Shown here: piece after piece, positions 1 through 8,794 of the stretch
Numbering within the stretch: the stretch's first letter is position 1
Layout: every line of letters starts with the position of its first letter
NCBI GenBank assembly: GCA_905614375.1
Contig: CAJQSP010000014.1
Location: forward strand, 49,984-113,983
Origin: an uncultured Dehalococcoidales bacterium
GTDB lineage: Bacteria; Chloroflexota; Dehalococcoidia; UBA1151; UBA1328
Direction of reading: 5' to 3'
DNA: 64,000 nucleotides
The notes under the pieces: model-generated
Database searches by the model: none
Told to the model about the DNA's origin: nothing
Seen by the model: only the letters and a program-made list of their open reading frames with translations
Position numbers and translations under genes: made by a program

Positions 1-1
1 C

Positions 2-151
2 CTTGATAGCTTCGGAGTTGCCGAGGGTGGCCACTTCGCAGATTTCGCACGAGGCATCATCTCTCTAACAGATATTGCCTATTACTCATCAATTACAGCA
101 GTGTTCTTGCTCCTCACAGTTCTTGTGTTGGAAGCAAGGCGATGGCGCTAG
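2..151 (+). CDS. ABC-2 type transporter permease, C-terminal end (partial)
   Basis: The window opens inside this gene; only the last 49 codons are visible. They end in a hydrophobic segment followed by LEARRWR and a TAG stop. This tail resembles the last transmembrane helix of the ABC-2 permease that usually precedes GldG-like genes. The next gene starts 14 nt downstream and is GldG-like, which supports an operon. The assignment rests on the short tail plus context, so the family is likely but not certain. Confidence 0.55.
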   Translation, partial: LDSFGVAEGGHFADFARGIISLTDIAYYSSITAVFLLLTVLVLEARRWR

Positions 152-165
152 GCCAGTATTATTAG

Positions 166-1923
166 ATGTCTACAGATCAGCAGAACAATCCCGAAAGTCG
201 ACCAACTTCCGATTCTCTTCGTGAAAAGACTCCGATTTTCCAGAGTCTGAAAAACAACACGAAATCGATCAGGCAAGCGCTCGCGCTCGTCGGTGTCGGT
301 GCAGTCGTTTTCGGAGTACTTATTTGGATATTCCTGCGAGGTCTTGAAGGTCCGGCCTTCATGGTCGCCGGGGCAGGTTTCATCCTTCTCCTCATCGACG
401 CTATTATTTCCCTAGCGACGGTCCGCCAGGCAGTATTCGGTCGACGTGGCAGATACGGTCTCAACACCGCAATCGTCTTCATCGTCTTTTTAGCGATCGC
501 AGTGGTAGTGAACTTCACTCTTCACTGGGCAACTGATCGGCCGAGCCCTGAAGGCTGGTTGCGAATCGATACTACGGCTACCAAGCAATTCTTACTTGAA
601 GAGCAGGTAGTGAACACGCTTGAAAACCTGAAAGAACCTGTAAAAATTACAGCGTTCTTCACGACTGATACAGCTGCTGAAGCGGCTGCGTGGCGGGACA
701 CCGACGACATGCTCAGTGAGTTCCGTCGTCGATCTGGCGACTTCGACCTCACGTATGATCGGGTCGACCCTGAATTGAACCCGAACGTTGCGACTGCTCT
801 AGGTGTTACTCAGTTCCCGGCCCTCGCCATCGAAGGCGTTGAGAGTCGTCGAACCGAAGTTATCGTAGGTACCAACCCATCGGATGGTCCTAATGTATTT
901 ACTGAGCAACAGGTTGTAACTGGACTACTGGTAATCAACCAGATAGCCCAAAAGAAAATTGTATTCATCACCGGGCACTCCGAGCGTGATCTAACCGACG
1001 TCATAACCAAGACAGCCATCGGGCTCGCAGGGCGTGCACTTAACCGTGAGAACTATGTCATCCTGAACGAAACCCTTCAGGAACTTGGCACTCGGATGGC
1101 TTCAGCCGATCCGCAGGAAATTCCTGCTGCAATTGTGTTTGCAAACCCAACACAAGACTTACTTCCGATCGACCAGCAGGCGTTATTGAACTACGCGCGG
1201 TACGGCGGAAGCATCTTGTTCTTGTTTGAGCCGTTCTCAACTCCAGATACCTTCAAGCAGTTCCTCTCTCGCTACGCAGTGGCAATTGGCGATGGTGAAG
1301 CTGCCGATATGGCAAGCTTCGTCGCTCCTAGCCCAACGTTCATTCAGGTCAAGAAGAGCAACGGTCAGATGCCAGTGCACCCAGTGACTATCGGTTTTGA
1401 AGTTCTTTACATGCCTGGAACGACCCACTTCGGCTGGGCAATGGACCCAGCGGCGATTCCTCTTGTCGATGATCAAACCCCACTTGTAAAACAGGGAATT
1501 CTCGCTTCGACCACTTTAAGCAGTTGGTCGGAAACAGATCCTGACATTCTGGATTACGACATGGGGACCGAAATTGCAGGACCATTGCCATTAGCGGTTG
1601 TCATTGAGGCAGTTGGTGAAGTTGCCGGCGGTGTTTATTCAGACGGAGAACAGCTCGTTACCATGAATATGATCGTAATTGGTGATACTGATTTCGCTAC
1701 CAATAACTACTTTGGTTCGGCGAACAACTCCGATCTATTCGTCAATGCGGTCAACTACCTTTCGAAGGACTATGAGCTAATTTCGATTAGAGCGAAGACT
1801 GACGCAAACAGGCAACTGTTCCTAACCAAGAACGAACGTGACTTCGTTCGATGGTCAGGATGGCTTCTCATGCCATCCTTGATCAGTCTGTTTGGGTTCT
1901 GGACATGGTGGAGAAGGCGCTAA
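166..1923 (+). CDS. GldG-like ABC transporter auxiliary membrane protein
   Basis: The protein has 585 aa. A charged N-terminus of about 40 residues is followed by three hydrophobic segments (about 39-61, 66-88 and 101-122), a large extracytoplasmic domain (about 130-555) and a last transmembrane helix ending in WTWWRRR. This is the architecture of GldG/ABC-transport auxiliary proteins, which pair with an ABC-2 permease and an ATPase. In Bacteroidetes GldG is linked to gliding; in other phyla the substrate is unknown. The gene sits between the permease tail and a DUF4340 gene, the standard order for this system. The ATPase gene must lie before the window. Confidence 0.8.
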   Translation: MSTDQQNNPESRPTSDSLREKTPIFQSLKNNTKSIRQALALVGVGAVVFGVLIWIFLRGLEGPAFMVAGAGFILLLIDAIISLATVRQAVFGRRGRYGLNTAIVFIVFLAIAVVVNFTLHWATDRPSPEGWLRIDTTATKQFLLEEQVVNTLENLKEPVKITAFFTTDTAAEAAAWRDTDDMLSEFRRRSGDFDLTYDRVDPELNPNVATALGVTQFPALAIEGVESRRTEVIVGTNPSDGPNVFTEQQVVTGLLVINQIAQKKIVFITGHSERDLTDVITKTAIGLAGRALNRENYVILNETLQELGTRMASADPQEIPAAIVFANPTQDLLPIDQQALLNYARYGGSILFLFEPFSTPDTFKQFLSRYAVAIGDGEAADMASFVAPSPTFIQVKKSNGQMPVHPVTIGFEVLYMPGTTHFGWAMDPAAIPLVDDQTPLVKQGILASTTLSSWSETDPDILDYDMGTEIAGPLPLAVVIEAVGEVAGGVYSDGEQLVTMNMIVIGDTDFATNNYFGSANNSDLFVNAVNYLSKDYELISIRAKTDANRQLFLTKNERDFVRWSGWLLMPSLISLFGFWTWWRRR

Positions 1924-1927
1924 AAAT

Positions 1928-2941
1928 ATGAACCTGCGTTTTCTGCTCGTCCTAATAACTGTTCTCTCTTTTGTGTCAATCGGTGTCACTCGGTTCATGA
2001 CGAACCCGCCCGTAGAGTTTAAAGAGCCAGACCCACCGTTCTTTTACACAATCTCACCTGATGATCTTCGAAACATCAGTATCAACACTGGCGAAAAAGT
2101 CTCCAGTTGGACGCTGCGCGAAGACCAACGCAGATGGTACTTCGACGGCATCGAGAACATCCCTGCCGACCTCTACCGTTGGGGTGGTATTACCCAGCTG
2201 CTGGGTGGGCCACGGACTCAGCGAGTTTTGGCTCAATCGATCGACGACTTAACGCTATACGGCTTAGACGTCCCGTCTGCCGAGTTCGCAGTCACCTTAC
2301 GTGACGGTTCTGTTGTAAAACTCATTCTGGGTAACCAGACTCCAGACGGGGAGAATAACTACGCTCGTATCAACGGTTTCCCGCAACTCGTTCTTGTCAA
2401 CTCGTCTTGGGGACGTGTACTTGAGCGTTTGGTAGACGACCCACCTTACCCCGACTGGTACTACTCGCTTACGGGCGATCCCACTGAAGTACTTCTTCTC
2501 GACAATAACGAAGTGATTCGTGCATATGGCTACGACCGCAAAACCGACAGCTGGACAATCTGCGACGTTCCACTAATGACTAATCCATGCTCAGGCTCTG
2601 TATTGGCTGACGGCGACGCCCTTATGACTGAAATAGAGTTCTTCGGTAACCCTCAGATTGGCGGAGCTGTAGCATTGAATCTCTTAGAAGACGTTGACTA
2701 CATCCCCTATGGCACGATTTTTGAATCTCCGTACATCGCAGTTCGAATTGAAAATCGAAACCCAAACACCGACGTTATTGAAGTAAGACGCCTGACCATG
2801 ACAATCGGTGACCTCACCGATAACGGTGCAAACCGTTTCGCGGTGGCGAACGAAACGTCGGACGTGATCAAGATTGACGCAGAATGGGCAGATCGAATCC
2901 TCGAACTGTTCTACGGCGACATTCTAGTCGACAACGGCTAA
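1928..2941 (+). CDS. DUF4340 domain protein of the GldG-type ABC system
   Basis: The protein has 337 aa when started at the ATG 4 nt after the GldG-like stop. An earlier in-frame start would overlap the previous gene. The N-terminus is one hydrophobic helix (about residues 4-22), so it is probably a membrane-anchored protein facing outward. The body has the repeated pattern of DUF4340, where short beta modules compare a residue state with thresholds (for example a LYGLDVPSAEF stretch near residue 110). DUF4340 proteins are almost always found downstream of GldG-like genes. The molecular role is unknown. Confidence 0.75.
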   Translation: MNLRFLLVLITVLSFVSIGVTRFMTNPPVEFKEPDPPFFYTISPDDLRNISINTGEKVSSWTLREDQRRWYFDGIENIPADLYRWGGITQLLGGPRTQRVLAQSIDDLTLYGLDVPSAEFAVTLRDGSVVKLILGNQTPDGENNYARINGFPQLVLVNSSWGRVLERLVDDPPYPDWYYSLTGDPTEVLLLDNNEVIRAYGYDRKTDSWTICDVPLMTNPCSGSVLADGDALMTEIEFFGNPQIGGAVALNLLEDVDYIPYGTIFESPYIAVRIENRNPNTDVIEVRRLTMTIGDLTDNGANRFAVANETSDVIKIDAEWADRILELFYGDILVDNG

Positions 2942-3121
2942 GGCGACAGCACACTTCACAGTCAACTCGTTCTTAGATAATGTCCTGTAACCGGGTGCAT
3001 GCTCTGCTGCAAGTCTAACTTTTAACGTTGACGAATCGCGCTGAAGCATAGACAACAACTCAATGCATCAAGTACCAGCGCACAGATCTCCCGCTCTCAG
3101 TGAGGGCGACGGGGGAGCGAA

Positions 3122-6100
3122 CTACGTAGTCAGGTTGCGATACAGCTGCGGTAGGCGTTTCGGAAGCAAGCTGATATCCGGTAGAACTTCATAGCTGAAG
3201 TCTTCCATCATCGTCTTCATGTAATCGTGCCCAGCCTTGTCGACAGTCAGACAGAACGGTGTAATACCCATATTACGTGCTTCGACAAGTGACTGACGGG
3301 TGTCGTGCACCGCGTATTCCTTCTCGACGCCTTCACGAGAGTATCCACGGTCCTGTGGTCGCCCATCAGAGATGAGGAATAAGAATTTCGACCGTGCCTC
3401 TACCTCAGCCAATTTAGCGGCTGTGTGACGAATCGCAGGCCCCATACGGGTAGCGTGAAGCGGTGCGATTCGGTCGATGCGTCGAGGAACCATGTCAGAG
3501 AAATTCTCGTCAATATCCTTGATGGTGTAGAACTCCACGTTCTCCCGACCATATCCGGAGAATCCGTAAATTCCGTACATATCACCAAGCGCTTCGAGCG
3601 AATTGACCAAAAGGGTAATTCCCTCTTTTTCAACATCGACGATTCGCTTGTAAGTGCGACGAAGACCTTCGGATCGGCGTGAACGCAGCCAGACCATATA
3701 TTCAACGGGATCGTCAGGCGCACCCCAGTCGTCAGACGGCTTCTTAGCTTCGTCAATCGCTTCTGCTGTAGATGCAGAAAGGTCCAACAAGAATGCGACG
3801 GCAACAGACCGTTCGTTCTTGTTACGACGCCAGTAGAGCTTCTCTTCTGGAGAAACACCGATTTTTAGATCGATCAGCGCTTCCAAAACGGAATCGAGAT
3901 CATATTCTTCGCCGTCTTCGAGTCGCTTCTGTTTGCGGTACATCTCTGGGATGACCAACTCAAACTGTCGTTTGATCTGTGCGACCAGTCCTGAGTTCTC
4001 TGCGAGAGTCTCGCGGAAGAAATTAGGTTCTCCATCGGCCATGATCTTCTCGTGAACCATGCACCAGTTCGGCTTGTATTCGTTTGCCCTGAAATCCCAC
4101 TCGGGGTATGTGAAGGTATCGGGTTCTACGGCTGTAAGCGGACCACCATCTTCATCGACGTGCTGTGAAGGTCCGGGTTGGAACTGCTGGTTCTCCGGAT
4201 CGCGTTTCTGTAGCTCTTTCATCAGGTTTTCGATCATCTCGGAAACCTCTTGATCGCCATTCTCTTCACCCTCGGTCTGCTCCATTTCCATCTCTGGAGC
4301 GTTCTTCATCATCTCTTCGAGTTGTTCCTGAGTAATCGGTTCCATTTCGCCGGACTCCGACATTTCGCCGTTTTCCATCATCTGCATTTGGGATAGCAGC
4401 TGTGAAAGCTCAGGCTTGAACTCGCCACGATAGTCGACTTCCTGAGGCGATGAGTAGTCTTCTTCGCCTTCACCCTCACTATCTAAATCTGGTTCGGATG
4501 AATCGCCTTCCTCTGGCTCGCCTTCACCCTCACCGTCTGGAGAAGACTGACCCATAAACTGCTGAATCACCTCTTCTGGGTCGACTACATCGTCCTCATC
4601 TTCAGCGGACTCGTCTTCTTCCTCCGGTTCGATCTGTTCAAAGTCGTCATCGTCGACTTCTTCGTTCTTCACGTCTATCAAGATCGAGTAGGCACGAATC
4701 GCTGCTTCAGCGGCGTCTTCTACGATTGCTTCTACGGAAGTGACCTGTCGGATCAGCTTGCGCAATTTTCGAGCAACATCAAGGTGCTCCGATGGCACGA
4801 GCATTTCGTTTACCTGACCAAGGCTGACTCGGATCATGAATTCAACGAGTGCTTCTCGGGCAGGTAGATCGGTTACATCAGGACGTGCTTCGAGCGAAGC
4901 GGTACGAACCATGTCGTACATCGTCATAACACCTGGGTAAAGCTCTTCTACATATCCGTCGATACGTGAGCTTTCAAGCACTGTGAATGCATCGAGAGCC
5001 AATCGGCGTTCCTGGAAAAGATCGAAGAATCGACTCATATCTGTTAGAAATTCTCGGGGCTCGACCTCAACTTGCTCGGCCGCAGCCTTCTGCACAGCTT
5101 CATCAGCTGCTTTGGCAGCCTTCAATTCAGATGCTCCGGGTAGGCGCGGACGAAGATCATCAAACAAAGTCGACGGAATATTAAAATCGAATGCGAATGA
5201 CCCAAATTCGATGTGCCCGATCTGGTGCGTTGAAATTACTTTGAAGAAGCCAAAGTTTTCACCTTTGGTTGTGTATCGATTGATCACCGATGGCATGTAG
5301 ATCGTTGTGCCTTCGGTCGTTGGCAGTTCACCTTGGAACCACCCTATATTCTTCTCAGCCAGCGCAGCGGCTGCCTGAACGTCGATAGAACGGCCAGTGA
5401 GTGCGAGACAGTACATCTGGATGACGTCACGGACTCGAGAAAGTTCAATGGAAGATGACAGCGAATCTAACATCTCTTGCGAAGCCGGCGATTCAAGTTT
5501 GAAGTACATGACAGCAGCTTCATCACTCTCACGAGCCGTACGCAGACCTGAGGCCTGCCACTGCTCCATCTGGGCGAACGTCACCCGTTCGAGAACTTCA
5601 GGAACGATCTTCAAAAACTCTGGGGCAGCAGGCGCCGACACGGCTGCGATGCCATCAGTCATTTCGAGCAATCGGTCGCGATTGTCAGAAGGAATCCTAT
5701 TGACCGTATTTGCGCCATCTCTTAGCACTCCAGCGGCATCGCTTACGCCAGTGATTACGAGTCGGCGAGCGAGCGAAATCAGTGGAGCTCTGTGGGGAGC
5801 ACCGAGTTCGACAAGAGAGGCAGTTGCGGAGTCGAACAGCACGGCGGTCTCTCGCCAAGATTTCTCAGCGACGATCTGCGCAAGGTTGATAAATCGATCG
5901 ACGTCTCCGGTAATTTTCGGGAAAAGGTCAATTCCAGCTCCAAGAGCATCACCAGCCTGATCGTAGGATCGGCGGGATAGGATCTCGAGGAACTCACCGA
6001 AATGGCAGAATTCTTCAAAGGAAAGTGTTTCTAACAGATCTGGAGTTGCCTCGAATAGTCGGCAAGCAAGAGCCGACGATTTCCAAGTGCCGCGATAGAG

Positions 6101-6496
6101 AGCACGGCACACGTTGGCCCAGTCGTCGATGTAGCGAGGGCGTAGTCGAAGCATTGCTTTGGGTGACGACTTAAAATATGCAACTGCCAATGATGGCGAG
6201 TCTTCACATAGAGATGTGCCAGTCTTCGCCCACCTCAGGAATTGACCTGAAGGAAGCTGTCGTTGAACTGCTACTGAAGCATCGAAGAACTCAGCTGCTG
6301 CTTCCCACGATCTCACCGTCTTGCTGGCGATTTCTAGGCCTTCTTGGGCCCATAGCTGGCAGGTTTCGTCAGCTAATCGCCCGTTTAGTTTTTCGAGGGC
6401 AACTTCGTATCGTTCGAGCACTGGCGCGGGGAACTGATCCAATTCCTTACGGGTAATCTCGATTGCGTTTTGATTTGCGTCGTCGGAACTGGTCAA
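3122..6496 (-). CDS. NorD/CbbO-like von Willebrand factor A protein, very large
   Basis: The protein has 1124 aa from a TTG start. The C-terminal VWA domain (about 890-1124) has an intact MIDAS: DLSAST near 905, a Thr in TRMGPAIRH and SDGRPQD. Residues about 610-800 are very rich in Glu/Asp, a flexible acidic linker typical of the family. The N-terminal 500 residues look like helical repeats. NorD/CbbO proteins work with a MoxR-type AAA ATPase to remodel metalloenzymes such as NO reductase or Rubisco; the matching ATPase is two genes upstream (7103-7987). The client enzyme is not in the window. The length exceeds that of typical NorD. Confidence 0.8.
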   Translation of the reverse strand: MTSSDDANQNAIEITRKELDQFPAPVLERYEVALEKLNGRLADETCQLWAQEGLEIASKTVRSWEAAAEFFDASVAVQRQLPSGQFLRWAKTGTSLCEDSPSLAVAYFKSSPKAMLRLRPRYIDDWANVCRALYRGTWKSSALACRLFEATPDLLETLSFEEFCHFGEFLEILSRRSYDQAGDALGAGIDLFPKITGDVDRFINLAQIVAEKSWRETAVLFDSATASLVELGAPHRAPLISLARRLVITGVSDAAGVLRDGANTVNRIPSDNRDRLLEMTDGIAAVSAPAAPEFLKIVPEVLERVTFAQMEQWQASGLRTARESDEAAVMYFKLESPASQEMLDSLSSSIELSRVRDVIQMYCLALTGRSIDVQAAAALAEKNIGWFQGELPTTEGTTIYMPSVINRYTTKGENFGFFKVISTHQIGHIEFGSFAFDFNIPSTLFDDLRPRLPGASELKAAKAADEAVQKAAAEQVEVEPREFLTDMSRFFDLFQERRLALDAFTVLESSRIDGYVEELYPGVMTMYDMVRTASLEARPDVTDLPAREALVEFMIRVSLGQVNEMLVPSEHLDVARKLRKLIRQVTSVEAIVEDAAEAAIRAYSILIDVKNEEVDDDDFEQIEPEEEDESAEDEDDVVDPEEVIQQFMGQSSPDGEGEGEPEEGDSSEPDLDSEGEGEEDYSSPQEVDYRGEFKPELSQLLSQMQMMENGEMSESGEMEPITQEQLEEMMKNAPEMEMEQTEGEENGDQEVSEMIENLMKELQKRDPENQQFQPGPSQHVDEDGGPLTAVEPDTFTYPEWDFRANEYKPNWCMVHEKIMADGEPNFFRETLAENSGLVAQIKRQFELVIPEMYRKQKRLEDGEEYDLDSVLEALIDLKIGVSPEEKLYWRRNKNERSVAVAFLLDLSASTAEAIDEAKKPSDDWGAPDDPVEYMVWLRSRRSEGLRRTYKRIVDVEKEGITLLVNSLEALGDMYGIYGFSGYGRENVEFYTIKDIDENFSDMVPRRIDRIAPLHATRMGPAIRHTAAKLAEVEARSKFLFLISDGRPQDRGYSREGVEKEYAVHDTRQSLVEARNMGITPFCLTVDKAGHDYMKTMMEDFSYEVLPDISLLPKRLPQLYRNLTT

Positions 6497-6524
6497 CTCT
6501 GGTCTTGCCCTTTGTCAGACTGTT

Positions 6525-7106
6525 TCATGCTGCATTCATCACAATATTCATGGTGTTCGCAATGATCTGGGCAGATGCTCCCCAGATGATGCGATCCTCG
6601 TAGGCGTATGCGGTTAGCTTGCGTACTCCACTTTTCCTTACAACTGTGATCGATCGTCGAGATACTGCATCTACAAATACCCTCACAGGTACATTTACTA
6701 CATCCGCAACCTCAGCTTCTTCAGGCGTGATTTTCACGCCGTCGATCACCCTGCCTGCGAATGGCCAAACTTCATATCCTGTCGAGGTATCAATAGGTGG
6801 CATCTGACACCAAATATCGATATCACTCGACTTGATTCCAAGTTCTTCATCTGTCTCTCGCAATGCTGCGTGCATTGGCGAATCGTCAGACTTTTCGATT
6901 CTCCCACCCGGGAACGCCCATTGACCACTGTGGATTCTGAGAGTTTCCGCTCGCCTAATCATCAACACGCACGGTTCACCGTTTGTGACGTTGAACAGCA
7001 CACTTACGGCCGCGAGAGAACTTCTACCCAATGCCTCATGCTTCTTGCCTGAGTACTGTCTCAGAGTAGTTTCGAGCCGGTTGATCGTAAGTTTGGTGGT
7101 GTTCAC
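6525..7106 (-). CDS. NUDIX hydrolase, coenzyme A pyrophosphatase-like
   Basis: The protein has 193 aa with a GTG start overlapping the ATPase stop by 4 nt. It carries a NUDIX box of the CoA-pyrophosphatase type (GGRIEKSDD then RETDEELG), preceded by the family motif SGQWAFPGG around residue 67. Proteins of this group split CoA and its derivatives into 4'-phosphopantetheine and 3',5'-ADP. It is embedded between the AAA ATPase and the VWA gene, and coaE (CoA synthesis) lies just upstream. That supports a CoA-related role, although the substrate cannot be proved from sequence. Confidence 0.82.
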   Translation of the reverse strand: MNTTKLTINRLETTLRQYSGKKHEALGRSSLAAVSVLFNVTNGEPCVLMIRRAETLRIHSGQWAFPGGRIEKSDDSPMHAALRETDEELGIKSSDIDIWCQMPPIDTSTGYEVWPFAGRVIDGVKITPEEAEVADVVNVPVRVFVDAVSRRSITVVRKSGVRKLTAYAYEDRIIWGASAQIIANTMNIVMNAA

Positions 7107-7987
7107 GCGAAGATCGAAGTTACAACCTCATCGATGCTGCGCTGAACCTGTGGATCGTCGGTGATACCCCAAGTTACAGACACCTGACAGGCTCGTCGCT
7201 GCGATACGCCTTCTTTGATCAGGCGACCAGCGTAAATAAGCATTCGAGTGCTAGCACCTTCTTCAAGACCATGCTCACGAAGGTTTCGAATTTTGAGACC
7301 AAGTCGTGCCAATCGCTCAGCAGTGTCGGAATCACAACCCGATTCGTGGGCGATAATCTGTGCTTCTCGCTCTTCTTCTGGGAAGTCGAATTCAAGCGCA
7401 ACGAAACGCTGACGCGTGCTGTGCTTCAAGTCCTTTAGAGCGTTCTGGTACCCAGGGTTGTAAGAAACAACCAAAAGGAATCCATCGGCAGCTTCGATGG
7501 TCGATCCGAGCTTGTCGATAGTTAGCGAACGACGGTGATCCGTTAGCGGATGAATGATGACGGTGGTGTCTTTTCGTGCTTCGACGATTTCGTCGAGGTA
7601 GCAAATTCCACCGGCTTTCACAGCACGAGTCAGTGGTCCATCGATCCAACGAGTGCCATCCGCATCAAGTAGGTATCGACCGACAAGGTCGCTAGCGGTC
7701 AGGTCTTCATGACATGCAACCGTTATGAGCGGAAGCTTTGTGCCCGTGCCGTTCAATGCGGTACCACCAGGGTTTCGCGCAGTAAGGCCTTCATTCAGGC
7801 GCCATGCCATGTGCTCTACGAAACGGGTCTTACCAGTTCCGGTAGGTCCTTTTAGGAGAATAGGTACTCGCTGTCGGTAGGCCGATTCAAAAATGTCGAT
7901 TTCGTCAGAAGTTGGTACGTAAAACGGCTCCTCCGTTACGTAATGGTCTTCAATGTTTTGCTCGTTGTATTTCTGTTCTGTGGCCAT
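7103..7987 (-). CDS. NorQ/CbbQ-family MoxR-type AAA ATPase
   Basis: The protein has 294 aa. It has Walker A GPTGTGKT (about 40-47), Walker B ICYLDEI (about 107-113), a sensor region VVSYNPGYQN and the C-terminal CbbQ domain. Such ATPases form hexamers that act with a VWA partner to activate or insert cofactors into metalloenzymes. The partner gene follows after one intervening NUDIX gene. The stop overlaps the NUDIX GTG start by 4 nt, so the genes are translationally coupled. Confidence 0.88.
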   Translation of the reverse strand: MATEQKYNEQNIEDHYVTEEPFYVPTSDEIDIFESAYRQRVPILLKGPTGTGKTRFVEHMAWRLNEGLTARNPGGTALNGTGTKLPLITVACHEDLTASDLVGRYLLDADGTRWIDGPLTRAVKAGGICYLDEIVEARKDTTVIIHPLTDHRRSLTIDKLGSTIEAADGFLLVVSYNPGYQNALKDLKHSTRQRFVALEFDFPEEEREAQIIAHESGCDSDTAERLARLGLKIRNLREHGLEEGASTRMLIYAGRLIKEGVSQRRACQVSVTWGITDDPQVQRSIDEVVTSIFA

Positions 7988-8062
7988 TACTACTCACGCC
8001 CTGAAGGCATTTCCTCACCGATTAGCGGTGAACTATTTTGAATTCACATCCGGATACATTCT

Positions 8063-8653
8063 CTAAGGTATTGATTCCCAGAGTTTCGATATTTGATTAC
8101 GCAGATCTTCAAGCGTTGCGTCGTTTTCGATCGCGATGTCAGCCCTATCGACACGGTCTTGCATCGTGAGTTGAGCAGCAACTCTGGCTTTCGTGTCGGA
8201 TTCACTCATTCCCGACCGTCGTTCAACCCGTTGACTAACCACAATTGGCGGTGCTTCAACAGTCCAAACGACATCTGCGACTTTGTCCCATCCGGATTCG
8301 AATAGTTTTGGGACTTCAACCACAACGACTCCAGTTCCGCGTTCAGTCTCTTTTTTCAAGAGGGCCAGTGTCAGCTCTCGCGCGGCTGGCCATACAATCT
8401 TTTCAAGGTCCAAACGCCGGGCAGGATCCGAGAAAACGATTTTGCCCAGAGTTTTCCGATCGATAAAACCGGACCGGTCCAGAACGTCTTCACCAAACTG
8501 GTTTACGATCAACCCATGAGCCTTCGTTCCCGGCTCGTAGGACTGGTGGGCAACCTTGTCCGACTCGATCACCACTGCTCCCAGATCACGAAGAATGTGA
8601 GAAACCTCGGATTTTCCGGTTCCAATACCGCCGGTAAGACCGATAATTAACAC
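8063..8653 (-). CDS. coaE: Dephospho-CoA kinase
   Basis: The enzyme phosphorylates dephospho-CoA, the last step of CoA synthesis. The P-loop GLTGGIGTGKS lies at residues 5-15 when translation starts at GTG 8653, which has GGAG 5 nt upstream; a TTG 21 nt earlier is the alternative. The DKVAH motif and the lid region ERRSGMS fit CoaE. Length is 196 aa, normal for the family. It is upstream of the ATPase/NUDIX/VWA cluster on the same strand, with a 75-nt gap. Confidence 0.92.
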   Translation of the reverse strand: MLIIGLTGGIGTGKSEVSHILRDLGAVVIESDKVAHQSYEPGTKAHGLIVNQFGEDVLDRSGFIDRKTLGKIVFSDPARRLDLEKIVWPAARELTLALLKKETERGTGVVVVEVPKLFESGWDKVADVVWTVEAPPIVVSQRVERRSGMSESDTKARVAAQLTMQDRVDRADIAIENDATLEDLRNQISKLWESIP

Positions 8654-8794
8654 TCGAACTCCAAGTAGAGCCAATTATATAAGTGGCGAACCGAGTAATC
8701 TTACGCCCGCATGAACATCGTCGCCGTGCTTTTTTCAACTAGATTCAAGTTCGAGAGTAGTAAACTTTTGTACTTGTAATCACTAAATTACGTT

